From contig CAVUWK010000008.1 of the NCBI GenBank assembly GCA_963745175.1, forward strand, positions 62,001 through 126,000: a stretch of 64,000 nt of DNA, written 5' to 3'. Position 1 is the stretch's first letter; every line of letters begins with the position of its first letter. The position numbers and the translations under genes are program-made. Source of the stretch: Bog-473 sp963745175. Lineage in GTDB: Bacteria; Actinomycetota; Acidimicrobiia; Acidimicrobiales; RAAP-2. The notes below the pieces were generated by a model. That model was not told where the DNA came from, did not search any database, and saw only the letters and a list, made by a program, of their open reading frames with translations. This document shows positions 43,137 to 50,633 of the stretch, piece by piece.

Positions 43137-43939
43137 ACCATTTCCACCGCGAACTGGCACCGATCTCGGCCGAAGGCTGGGACGTGATCGACGAGGAGGC
43201 CAAGTCCCGCCTCCCCACGTACCTCGCCGCCCGCAAACTGGTGGACTTCGACGGACCCCACGGGTGGTCCCACTCGGCCACCAATCTCGGCCGCATCTCC
43301 ACGATCTCGGGCCCCTCGGAGGGCGTGTCGGCCGCACAGCGCATCGTCCTCCCCCTGGTGGAGCTCCGCGCCGAGTTCAAGGTCTCGCGCGTCGAGCTCG
43401 ACGACGTCGAGCGCGGCACGAACAACCCCGACCTGGCCGAACTGGACGAAGCGGTGCTGCTGATCGCGCTGGCCGAGAACGTCACGGTCTTCCACGGCCA
43501 TGCGGCCGCCGGATTGCGCGGCATCACCGAGAGCACGTCCCACGAGCCCATTGAGCTGGACGGGGACATGACCCTCGCCCCCGACGGCGTGGCCCGTGGC
43601 GTCAATGCGCTGCGTCAGGCCGGCGTCGACGGTCCGTACGGTTTGGCCATCTGCCCGGATATGTACACGAGGATCGTCGAGAGTGCCGAGTACGGGGGAC
43701 ACCTGCTCTTCGACCACCTCCGCGAGATCCTGGGCGGGCCGCTGGTGTGGGCGCCCGGTGTCGACGGCGGGGTCGTCATGAGCCTGCGCGGCGGGGACTT
43801 CCGCATCGATTGCGGGCAGGACCTGTCCATCGGCTACCTCGACCACGACGCCGACGTCGTGCGGCTCTACATCGAGGAGAGCGTCAACTTCCGGGTGCTC
43901 GAGCCGGACGCAGCCATCGCGCTCCGCCTCGACGGCTGA
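43133..43939 (+). CDS. enc: Encapsulin shell protein, family 1 (linocin M18-like)
   Basis: The 268-aa product has the HK97-like encapsulin signature. It starts MNHFHRELAPISAEGWDVID, followed by TYLAARKLVDFDGPHGW, then VPLVELRAEFKVSR-like elements and NVTVFHG. Its C-terminal half forms the axial domain (VWAPGVDGGVVMSLRGGDF). Family 1 encapsulins form 60-subunit, about 24-nm shells. The gene overlaps the EncFtn gene by 4 bp, so cargo and shell are translationally coupled. Together they form a nanocompartment for iron storage and protection from iron-driven oxidative damage. Confidence 0.94.
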   Translation: MNHFHRELAPISAEGWDVIDEEAKSRLPTYLAARKLVDFDGPHGWSHSATNLGRISTISGPSEGVSAAQRIVLPLVELRAEFKVSRVELDDVERGTNNPDLAELDEAVLLIALAENVTVFHGHAAAGLRGITESTSHEPIELDGDMTLAPDGVARGVNALRQAGVDGPYGLAICPDMYTRIVESAEYGGHLLFDHLREILGGPLVWAPGVDGGVVMSLRGGDFRIDCGQDLSIGYLDHDADVVRLYIEESVNFRVLEPDAAIALRLDG

Positions 43940-43950
43940 ACTCGGCCGGC

Positions 43951-43966
43951 GCCCCGAGCGAGGGGC
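43951..43966 (+). terminator. Possible hairpin after encapsulin operon
   Basis: GCCCC at 43951-43955 pairs with GGGGC at 43962-43966 over a 6-nt loop, 12 bp after the encapsulin stop. It has no U-tract and only 5 bp, so it is a weak candidate. Confidence 0.3.
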
Positions 43967-44210
43967 TCCCGATGGGGCCGGGTCAATGCTCGACAGCCGG
44001 CTGGGAGTCCGCGACGCGTCGCATCATGGCCGCGGGAACACGGGCCCGAGACGGCTGGCGAGCTCTGCAAAGACGGCGCCGCGCCCGCTGATCATCTCCA
44101 TGTGGCCCACTTCCGGGAAAAGCACGTCTGTGGTGCGATCCCTGCCGCACTCTCCTCCATAACCACTTCAGACTTTGTTGGACTCCGACTCCACAGTGCG
44201 ATCTGACGGG

Positions 44211-45159
44211 TCAAAGATCGATTATGACCTTCCCGTCAACCGGTTGGTCGCCACTCCCGCCCAAGACACCCGGCGCCTCATCGAGCGAGATTCGGGCGAT
44301 CGGCGGAGCCACGATGCGACCCGCGACCAATGCATCAGCTAAGCGGTCGAGGAGCTCGCCGCTGGGCTGCAACGCGAAGTTGATTCCGGTGACGTCCGCC
44401 GCCCCGAGCGCCGCCGTATCGGCGACGTACTTGGTCGTTACGGCCGTGCCCCCAGGGCGGACGAACGCGGCGAGTTCTGCGAATGCGTCCCCGTCGCTCA
44501 CCAGATCCAAGAGAACGTCGATACCGTCGGGATGTGCTTTCCGCACTGCGTCGGCCAGCGGCATCGCGGTGTGATCGAGAGTTTCGGTAGCGCCGTACCC
44601 GCGCATTCGAGCTGCGGCAGCCTCGCGCACGTTCGCGATGACGAGCGCTCCGGCGTCCACGGCGAACTGAGTGGCAAACGTGCCGACGCCGCCCCCCGCG
44701 CCAACGATCAGCAAGGTTTTACCGGCGAGCGGTTCGGGCACATCCTCGACAAGAGAGAGCCCGGCCATCCCGGCCGTCGGAAGTGCCGACGCGACGACGA
44801 AGTCCAGGCCGTCGGGCAGGAGTGCCAGCGGGGCATCCTCGTTGACTGCCACGTATTCGGCGTAGGTCCCGGCCGATCCGAGCGGGGCTATGAGGAATTG
44901 CCCGAAAACGTTCTGGCCGGTCGCAAACCGAGTCGTTCCCTCGCCGACTCCTTCGACGACACCAGCACCGTCGGCACCGAGCACCATGGGAAAGGTTGCG
45001 GGCATGGGACGCCAATCGCCGCTGGCAAGGTCGCGGTCCATTGGATTCATGCCCGCGGCTCTCAACCTGATCAGAACCTGGCCCGAATTTGGGCTGCGGC
45101 GTCGGCACCTCGGCCACGATCGGAGTCGACCCGTATTCATTGACGATCACGGCACGCAT
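44211..45159 (-). CDS. Zinc-independent quinone oxidoreductase / MDR-family protein, frameshifted near 5' end
   Basis: The N-terminus MRAVIVNEYGSTPIVAEVPT starts at ATG 45159 in one frame. The rest continues in another frame from NSGQVLIRLRAAGMNP to ATG-independent sequence ending DGKVIIDL at 44211. A single extra base in the AAA/TTT run near 45089 separates the two. The MDR fold is clear: GADGAGVVEGVG, LIVGAGGGVGTFATQFAVDAGA (NADPH-binding GxGxxG) and RISLDEAPGVL. No catalytic-zinc Cys/His set is seen, so it fits zeta-crystallin-type quinone reductases. The gene is downstream of the tetR at 45282 on the same strand; that regulator may control it. Confidence 0.82.
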
Positions 45160-45281
45160 GGTTCTCCCTTCCGGAAACTCTTCCGATGCCTCGGTCGGGC
45201 ACGAACGCGATTTTGTCCGTCGGGATTGCTCCAGTCCAGTGGTTTGAGGAGTAGCGCTGAACCAAGAGTTTGCGACGGCGG

Positions 45282-45941
45282 CTAAGGGGAGGCTCGGCGC
45301 CGTTGGCTCTTCCCGCCGGTCCCGAATGCAGTCAGGATCAGGTCGACGATGTGCTCCGCAATGTCGGGACCGAGCAATTCGCCGCGTACGACCGAGCGCA
45401 GGAAAAGAGGACCGATCAAGAGGTCGTAGATCAAGGACAGGTCGGCGTCGGCCCGAAGCTCGCCACGCTCGATGCCGCGCTCGAGCGCCTCGCGCACTGA
45501 GGCCTGGCGCAACCCGACGTAATCGCCGAGGTACGTCTCGGCCAGCTCGGGGTCGGCCACGAGATCGGCGACCAGGCCAGCGGTAATGCGACGGGATGCT
45601 GGCATATCCATCATCTTCACCTGATCGCGTTGGAAGGCGAGCAGATCCTCACGAAGAGCACCGGTATCGGGCGTTGACGACAGGCGTGGGGATTGGGTGA
45701 GGGCAGCGATCACCAGCGCCGGCTTGGACGGCCACCGCCTGTAGATCGTGGGCCGGCCGACACCTGTCCTGGCGGCGACGCCGTCGATGGTCAGCCCGGC
45801 GTAGCCCTTGTCATTGAGTATCTCGAGCGTGGCATCGAGGATGACCTTGTCATAGCCAGGGTCGCGAGGTCGTCCCGGGCGCCGGTGTTCACCGTTCCCT
45901 TCGTCCTCGCCCCCTCGCGGACCGATGTTGGTCTGAGCCAT
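45282..45941 (-). CDS. TetR-family transcriptional regulator
   Basis: The 219-aa protein has a glycine-rich N-terminus, then a TetR helix-turn-helix (GLTIDGVAARTGVGRPTIYRRWPSKPAL) and a TetR_C_11-like helical domain. It is divergent from the ECF sigma factor gene at 46063. The perfect palindrome at 46025-46044 lies between them, about 84 bp from its start, and is a good candidate operator. It is 122 bp upstream of the quinone oxidoreductase gene on the same strand, so it may also be co-transcribed with that gene. Confidence 0.9.
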   Translation of the reverse strand: MAQTNIGPRGGEDEGNGEHRRPGRPRDPGYDKVILDATLEILNDKGYAGLTIDGVAARTGVGRPTIYRRWPSKPALVIAALTQSPRLSSTPDTGALREDLLAFQRDQVKMMDMPASRRITAGLVADLVADPELAETYLGDYVGLRQASVREALERGIERGELRADADLSLIYDLLIGPLFLRSVVRGELLGPDIAEHIVDLILTAFGTGGKSQRRRASP

Positions 45942-45993
45942 CCGTCTCCTCTCTTCGCCTGCCCCGAGGTAGCCAGAATTAGTTTACAGCCCC

Positions 45994-46022
45994 TTGCGTA
46001 ATGCATAGATCGCGCTTATAGT
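45994..46022 (+). promoter_or_regulatory. Sigma70-type promoter of the 46063 sigma-factor operon
   Basis: TTGCGT (45994-45999) and TATAGT (46017-46022) are separated by 17 bp, the ideal spacing. TATAGT matches TATAAT at five of six bases, and TTG of the -35 is kept. Transcription would start near 46029, inside the palindrome at 46025-46044, so a repressor bound there should block initiation. Confidence 0.6.
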
Positions 46023-46024
46023 CC

Positions 46025-46044
46025 ACCGAGTAACGATACTCGGT
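46025..46044. promoter_or_regulatory. Palindromic operator ACCGAGTA-ACGA-TACTCGGT
   Basis: Two perfect 8-bp arms (ACCGAGTA / TACTCGGT) flank a 4-bp centre. The site starts 3 bp after the -10 element of the promoter at 45994-46022, overlapping the expected transcription start. It lies in the divergent region between tetR (45941) and the sigma-factor gene (46063). The TetR at 45282 is the most likely binding protein. Confidence 0.68.
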
Positions 46045-46062
46045 GTCTGGAATAGAGGCCCG

Positions 46063-46752
46063 ATGCACTCCTCCACTCAAAGGGCGAGATCGCCGCGCTC
46101 CCGGTCGGACGCCAGCCCCTCCGACGAGGCTCTGTTACTCGGACTCGGCCGCGGGGACCCGGGGGCGGCGAGCACTTTTGTACGCCGCTATCAGCGGCGT
46201 GTCTACGGGCTGGCCCGGAGCATCGTCGCGGATCCGAACCAAGCCGAGGAAGTGGCCCGTGAAGCGCTGGTCCGAGCCTGGCGCCACGCTGGCTCATGGG
46301 ACCCTCGTCGCGGCTCCGTGTCCACCTGGGTGCTCACGATGACTCGCAACCTGGCCCTTGAAGCCCTCAGACGGAAAGGCGCCCAGCCAGCCGACTCAAG
46401 AGCCCTGATGTTCTTGGACCAACCGGCGCGCGCACCCATGCCCGAAAAGGCGGCGACCGTTGCCGACGAGACCAACCGGGTGAGAGGTGCTCTGTTCGAG
46501 CTTCCCGTCGAGCAACGACAGGCCCTCGTCCTCGCTGCCTTCTATGGCTTGACGGCACGAGAAATCAGCCAGTCGGAGGCGATTCCCTTGGGCACGGCGA
46601 AGGCCCGCGTCAGCGCGGGGCTCACGAAGGTCGGCTCTCTTCTGGGCCAGAACGAGACCGCGCTGGAACCCGTACGCCCGACGACTGCTGTCTTCATGTC
46701 CGAACAGAAGCAACCAATGACACAAACAACCAAGGAAGGGGATATCCCATGA
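46063..46752 (+). CDS. ECF-type RNA polymerase sigma factor
   Basis: The 229-aa protein has sigma region 2 (TFVRRYQRRVYGLARSIV, AEEVAREALVRAWRHAG, TWVLTMTRNLALEALRR) and region 4 (LPVEQRQALVLAAFYGLTAR, then GTAKARVSAGLTKV). Thus it is an ECF sigma factor that directs RNA polymerase to its own set of promoters. A tail of about 35 residues (from GQNETALEPV to TKEGDIP) follows region 4. The stop overlaps the start of the secreted protein gene in ATGA. No anti-sigma gene is adjacent; TetR repression at the operator may be its control. Confidence 0.9.
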   Translation: MHSSTQRARSPRSRSDASPSDEALLLGLGRGDPGAASTFVRRYQRRVYGLARSIVADPNQAEEVAREALVRAWRHAGSWDPRRGSVSTWVLTMTRNLALEALRRKGAQPADSRALMFLDQPARAPMPEKAATVADETNRVRGALFELPVEQRQALVLAAFYGLTAREISQSEAIPLGTAKARVSAGLTKVGSLLGQNETALEPVRPTTAVFMSEQKQPMTQTTKEGDIP

Positions 46753-47321
46753 GTTACAACCGATCCAAGGCACGAGGAGTCGTCATACGGTCACTGAAGT
46801 TGCGGCATGCCGTGGCTGCCATTGCCGCGGCGGTCCTCGCCGTACTGCTGGGCTCATCTGCCGCGTTCGCGTCAGCTGGCAACACAGGCCTCGGCTTCCA
46901 CGCGCCGAACATCTCCGGTGCCTCGGGAGCGGTCTTTCTAACTGGTGGAGGCGCATTCAACCCCACGTCAGGGTTCGGCCACGCGGGCGGCGGCTTCAGG
47001 TGCACCTCCACGGTGAGCAGCGGCCCGCTCGCCGGCTGTCTGGCTGGACAAGGCGTTCGTTGGGACACGGCAACGCTGCTAAGGAGTACACCGTTCAAGT
47101 GCACTGCCGCCGATCCAGCGGGAGTCAAGACGGCGACCATCGCCCACGACACTCTTGTGTTGCGCGCCGACTTCTATCGAGCTGGCGACGGGAACCATGA
47201 GTCATTCACGGCCAACACGATCGTCTCGACCAATGACATCGCTCCCGACGTCCCGGGCGTCCAGAATGCCTGGGTGCAAGGGGTGGGCTGTGGGTCCGCA
47301 GTGGTGCACTTCAGCCACTGA
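46749..47321 (+). CDS. Secreted protein of unknown function, coupled to sigma factor
   Basis: ATG 46749 overlaps the sigma-factor stop by 4 bp and is preceded by AAGGAAGGG. The 190-aa product has a Sec signal peptide (basic start, VAAIAAAVLAVLLG core, cleavage likely after AAFASA). The exported part is Gly/Ser/Thr-rich with four cysteines (e.g. FRCTSTVSSGPLAGCLAG, FKCTAADPAG and QGVGCGS), so two disulfides are likely. No family is recognised. Coupling to an ECF sigma gene is unusual; it is not an anti-sigma factor by appearance. Confidence 0.7.
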   Translation: MSYNRSKARGVVIRSLKLRHAVAAIAAAVLAVLLGSSAAFASAGNTGLGFHAPNISGASGAVFLTGGGAFNPTSGFGHAGGGFRCTSTVSSGPLAGCLAGQGVRWDTATLLRSTPFKCTAADPAGVKTATIAHDTLVLRADFYRAGDGNHESFTANTIVSTNDIAPDVPGVQNAWVQGVGCGSAVVHFSH

Positions 47322-47347
47322 GCATCACTCGCATCATTGTGCTCGCC

Positions 47348-47383
47348 CGTAGCTCTGCCAACCCTCTGAAGGCAGGAGCTACG
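47348..47383 (+). terminator. Hairpin downstream of secreted-protein gene
   Basis: CGTAGCTC-TGCC at 47348-47359 can pair with GGCA-G-GAGCTACG at 47371-47383, with one bulged G and an 11-nt loop. It lies 27 bp after the stop at 47321. No U-run follows. Confidence 0.5.
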
Positions 47384-47516
47384 GCGCGCGACCACATTGT
47401 GAACAGGCTGATCCACTGGCGCTCGCGGTCACCCATGACGTCAATGGACGCGGGCTTTCAGGCCAGTGTGTGCGCTCGAAGGTCTCTGAGTTCACGAGAC
47501 CTCTTGTCGGCTCAAT

Positions 47517-47552
47517 GCGAGGGCCGGGAGCGGTCATGCTCCCGGCCCTCGC
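47517..47552. terminator. Perfect 15-bp hairpin (probable bidirectional terminator)
   Basis: GCGAGGGCCGGGAGC (47517-47531) pairs perfectly with its complement at 47538-47552 over the 6-nt loop GGTCAT. It sits 20 bp from the stop of the minus-strand beta-propeller gene, and faces the end of the plus-strand operon. It would be a strong structure on either strand although neither side is U-rich. Confidence 0.65.
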
Positions 47553-47571
47553 GATGAAGGAAAGTGGCCGA

Positions 47572-48759
47572 CTAGAAACCGGTGGTGACGATGCCGGCCG
47601 GGGTGGCGCCGGCAGGGAGCGCAGAGCTCGGAAGCTCGGTGAGGTTTCCACCGTTCACGGCGAAGGCACCAACGACGCCGAGCCGGCTCTCGTCCACATA
47701 CAGCGTGCGACCGTCGTTGCTCAGGCGTGCGTCAACGGCACCGACGCCGCCGGTGTTGCCGACCGGGGTGCTGCCGAGGAGCTTGAGGGACCCGTCGGTC
47801 GCAATGGCATAACGGGAGATCTCACCAGATCCGGTGTTCACCGTGAAGAGGAACTGGCCGTCGTGGGTGATCTCGATCCAACATGGCGCCGTCTGGTTGT
47901 CCGCGTACGGACTTGCCCCAATCGACGTCAGTGACCCGTTGGAAGCGACGCTGAAGGCGGAGATGGTTCCGGTGCCGGCTCCGACGTTGTGGGCGTTAGA
48001 GACGAACAACTGCTGGGGATTTGTCGGCCGGAACTCGCTGCCGAACGGTCCGAGTCCCTGTGCGGGCAGAGGTGAATCCGGAGCGGCGGTCAGCAGCCCG
48101 TTCGTACCGACGGTGAAGCTGTCGATCTCCTGTGGGGTGCCGGCACCAGCGCGGGTACCGACCAGGCTGGTGCCCGGCCCATTGAACAGCACATCAGTGG
48201 GCCCCGAGCCGTTGGGGAGGGGCACGGTCGAGTTCGCCAGCGGGTCCAGGTGACCACCGGGGTTCAGCGTGAACCCGGTGTAGTTCGGTCCTGCTGCACC
48301 GGCATTGGCGACGTAGACAAGGTTGTCATGCACCGCGATGCTCACCGGGGTGGGACCGTCGGATGAGACCACTCCGGTCGGGACCAGTTTGAGGCTCCCG
48401 TCCGGCTTGATCTGCAGGATCGACACCTGGTTACTGCCCGCGTCAACTGCGAGCAGGAAGCGGCCGTCGCTACTGACCTGGATCGCACCCTGGGAAGACA
48501 GCCCGGCTCCCGTACCTGCGCCGCCTGCCGTGAACGGTGAGCCCGCCAGCGGTGTGAGCGATCCGTCGGCGTGACGGTCAAAGCCACTGACGGTATTGGT
48601 CCCCACCGTGTTGTCGTCAAGGTAGACATGCCCGACAACTGGAGAGGCGATTGGGGCTGCATTGGCCGCGCCAGCGCCGAGCGCGCCGAGAAGGCCGACA
48701 CCGCTGAGTGTGGCGACGCCGAGCGCAAGATGCGCGGCCCTTTTGATGTGCTTTCGCAT
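47572..48759 (-). CDS. Secreted beta-propeller protein (lactonase-family-like)
   Basis: From ATG 48759 (GGAGG 12 bases upstream) the product is 395 aa with a signal peptide (RAAHLALGVATLSGVGLLGA, cleavage after ANAAP-like site). The mature part shows repeats such as SQGAIQVSSDGRFLLAVD, QILQIKPDGSLKL-like, PTDVLFNG and ARLSNDGRTLYVDE. These are blades of a seven-bladed propeller of 6-phosphogluconolactonase/'lactonase family' type. Secreted homologues have unknown substrates. It is divergent from tetR at 48990, in whose upstream region a palindrome may regulate both genes. Confidence 0.78.
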   Translation of the reverse strand: MRKHIKRAAHLALGVATLSGVGLLGALGAGAANAAPIASPVVGHVYLDDNTVGTNTVSGFDRHADGSLTPLAGSPFTAGGAGTGAGLSSQGAIQVSSDGRFLLAVDAGSNQVSILQIKPDGSLKLVPTGVVSSDGPTPVSIAVHDNLVYVANAGAAGPNYTGFTLNPGGHLDPLANSTVPLPNGSGPTDVLFNGPGTSLVGTRAGAGTPQEIDSFTVGTNGLLTAAPDSPLPAQGLGPFGSEFRPTNPQQLFVSNAHNVGAGTGTISAFSVASNGSLTSIGASPYADNQTAPCWIEITHDGQFLFTVNTGSGEISRYAIATDGSLKLLGSTPVGNTGGVGAVDARLSNDGRTLYVDESRLGVVGAFAVNGGNLTELPSSALPAGATPAGIVTTGF

Positions 48760-48962
48760 TCTGTTCTTGACCTCCGTGGATTTTGAGGGGTACGAGCTAC
48801 CCAACAGATGTACTGTCTCCGGCGCTGCTGAGAGCGTTACATGGCAGACGCACCGGTCTGTCCGATTCTGAACGCAGCTGCGGAATCAATAGCGGGGATG
48901 ACCAGGGATTATCTGCAACAGCTATCAGCTCCCGCAGCTCACAAATAAATCCGGGCTGTCGT

Positions 48963-48976
48963 ACAGACTGGTCTGT
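48963..48976. promoter_or_regulatory. Palindrome ACAGAC-TG-GTCTGT upstream of tetR
   Basis: Six-base arms ACAGAC and GTCTGT flank a TG centre, 14 bp upstream of the tetR ATG at 48990. TetR-family operators with GTCT/AGAC arms are well known. A looser copy (CAGAC at 48845, GTCTG at 48856) lies nearer the divergent beta-propeller gene. Autoregulation by the adjacent TetR is the likeliest role. Confidence 0.55.
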
Positions 48977-48989
48977 TAGCCTGCAATCC

Positions 48990-49574
48990 ATGGGAACCGA
49001 GGTGAGTGAGCGGACAACTGCCCGAGATCGCATCATGGACACCGCCTCGACGCTGTTCTACGCAGAGGGCATCCACGCCGTCGGCGTTGATCGCGTCGTG
49101 CTGGACTCCGGCGTAGCCAAGGCAACGCTCTACCAGCATTTCCGTTCGAAGGAGGAACTGGTGGTGGCGTGTTTGCAGCAGCGGTCCGATCACTGGTGTC
49201 GCTATTTTGCGGAACCCATCCTCTCGAGACCGGGTTCTCCCGCGGCCCGGGTGGCCAAAGTCTTCGACGCCTTGAGCCGTTCCGTGTCAGTGCCGGGATT
49301 CCGGGGGTGTCCGTTCATCAACGCAGCCGCCGAGTACCCCGGACAAGACGGTCCGGTTGCTGGAGTGATCCAAAGCCATAGGGCCCGGGTCCGTCAGCTG
49401 TTCGCAGACCTGCTTCCCCCGCTCACCACCCCACGACGAAAGGAACTGATCGATCAACTCGTCCTCCTCTACGACGGGACGATGATCAGCGCGCAGCTCG
49501 ATTGGAAACCCAAACCCCATCGATCGGCAAAGGCGGCGGCGGCGCGCCTGCTCGAAGACACTGCCGCCCCCTGA
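48990..49574 (+). CDS. TetR-family transcriptional regulator
   Basis: From ATG 48990 the 194-aa product has a TetR helix-turn-helix (VDRVVLDSGVAKATLYQHFRSKEE) and a C-terminal domain with the GCPFINAAAEYP motif common to one AcrR subgroup. It lies 31 bp before the ECF sigma gene on the same strand, so they may share an operon, and it is divergent from the secreted propeller gene. The palindrome at 48963-48976 is its probable operator. Longer upstream frames cross that operator and were rejected. Confidence 0.88.
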   Translation: MGTEVSERTTARDRIMDTASTLFYAEGIHAVGVDRVVLDSGVAKATLYQHFRSKEELVVACLQQRSDHWCRYFAEPILSRPGSPAARVAKVFDALSRSVSVPGFRGCPFINAAAEYPGQDGPVAGVIQSHRARVRQLFADLLPPLTTPRRKELIDQLVLLYDGTMISAQLDWKPKPHRSAKAAAARLLEDTAAP

Positions 49575-49605
49575 CACACTGGTCGTTTCCAAAGGAAGTT
49601 TCACC

Positions 49606-50207
49606 ATGCTGAACACCCCACCGATCAGCGGGCATGATCTGGAGCGGCTCAGGGCCGGTGACGAGCGAACCTTCGTCGATCTGGTCGGACGGCATCACGA
49701 TTCGATGGTGCGCGTCGCTCGCTCGTTCGTGCCGAGCTACGCCGTAGCCCAGGAGGTGGTGCAAGACACCTGGTTGGCGGTGTTGCGGGGTATGGATGGT
49801 TTCGAGGGTCGTTCATCCTTCCAGACCTGGTTGTATCGGATCCTCATCAATCGCCGCGGTCCGCCGGAGTACGAGAACATCGTCACGTTCCGATCGGCGA
49901 CCACGAGCGCAGTGTGGATCCGTCTCGGTTTGATGTGGACGGTCAGTGGTCGTTGCCGCCGGAGCATTGGAGCGACGACCTGGACGACCGACTTCAGGCC
50001 GGAGAATTGTCGGCGTCGATCTGGTCCGCGCTCGATGAGCTTCCAATCCAGCAACGAAGCGTTGTGGCACTCCGTGACGTCGAAGGTATGCGCAGCACCG
50101 AGGTCTGTGAACTATTGGAAATCACCGAGGCGAATCAGCGGGTCCTGCTGCACCGAGGTCGAAGCCGGATGCGTGAAACCCTCGAGACCGAGTTCGGTAA
50201 GTTTTAA
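49606..50207 (+). CDS. ECF sigma factor, frameshifted in the linker after region 2
   Basis: The first frame (ATG 49606) gives sigma region 2: FVDLVGRHHDSMVRVARSFV, AQEVVQDTWLAVLRG and FQTWLYRILINR. It then turns to family-unlike sequence. In the adjacent frame, from about 49857, the linker and region 4 continue: AGVREHRHVPIGDHERSVDP, LPIQQRSVVALRDVEG and TEANQRVLLHRGRSRMRE, ending at 50207. One base is missing near 49854. The restored protein is about 200 aa, a normal ECF length. It is followed after 5 bp by its likely anti-sigma factor. Confidence 0.85.
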
Positions 50208-50212
50208 CGCCC

Positions 50213-50470
50213 GTGTTTCGTCGCCGCCCCCCTTTCGCGTGTCAGCAGGTCGTGGAGCTTGTCACGAACTACCTAGAAGATGCGCTGTCGGCACGCGACC
50301 GCCGTCGGTTCGAAGCCCACCTGCGCCGCTGTCCGCATTGCACCGAGTACATCGACCAGATGCGAACCATCATCCGACTGACCGGGAGCCTCACTCCGGA
50401 GGACCTCAGCCCCGAGGTGCAGGACGAGTTCCTTTCTGTGTTCCATCGGTGGAAATCCGGCTACCCATGA
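50213..50470 (+). CDS. Zinc-finger anti-sigma factor (zf-HC2)
   Basis: The 85-aa protein from GTG 50213 carries the ZAS motif H-x3-C-x2-C in FEAHLRRCPHC, followed by a helix (TEYIDQMRTIIRLTG). This is the zf-HC2 anti-sigma fold that binds and holds an ECF sigma factor. It has no membrane helix, so it acts in the cytoplasm, possibly as a redox sensor through its cysteines. It lies 5 bp after the sigma gene, the normal arrangement. Confidence 0.85.
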   Translation: MFRRRPPFACQQVVELVTNYLEDALSARDRRRFEAHLRRCPHCTEYIDQMRTIIRLTGSLTPEDLSPEVQDEFLSVFHRWKSGYP

Positions 50471-50499
50471 TGTGCCGAAACGAAGCCAACTTGTGCACG

Positions 50500-50573
50500 C
50501 GCGCTCGGAGGGATTCGAACCCCCAACCTTCTGATCCGTAGTCAGATGCTCTAGTCCGTTGAGCTACGAGCGC
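50500..50573 (-). tRNA. tRNA-Arg (anticodon ACG)
   Basis: On the minus strand the 74-nt sequence folds as a cloverleaf. The acceptor stem pairs GCGCTCG with CGAGCGC, the D-arm follows as AGCTCAACGGACTAGAGC, the anticodon arm is CTGAC-TACGGAT-CAG (anticodon ACG, read as ICG after A-to-I editing), and the T-arm is GGGGG-TTCGAAT-CCCTCC. CCA is not encoded. It lies between the anti-sigma and P450 genes. Confidence 0.95.
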
Positions 50574-50633
50574 TGGGTGAGTCAGCCAGTGTACAGGACT
50601 CCCGTCGCCGTCCCGTGGGCGGGGAACCCCTGA

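Noticed and set aside
49606..50541. 311-codon frame that reads through sigma region 2 into the tRNA region
   Set aside because: It is the frameshifted frame of the sigma gene; the real protein continues in the adjacent frame and stops at 50207.
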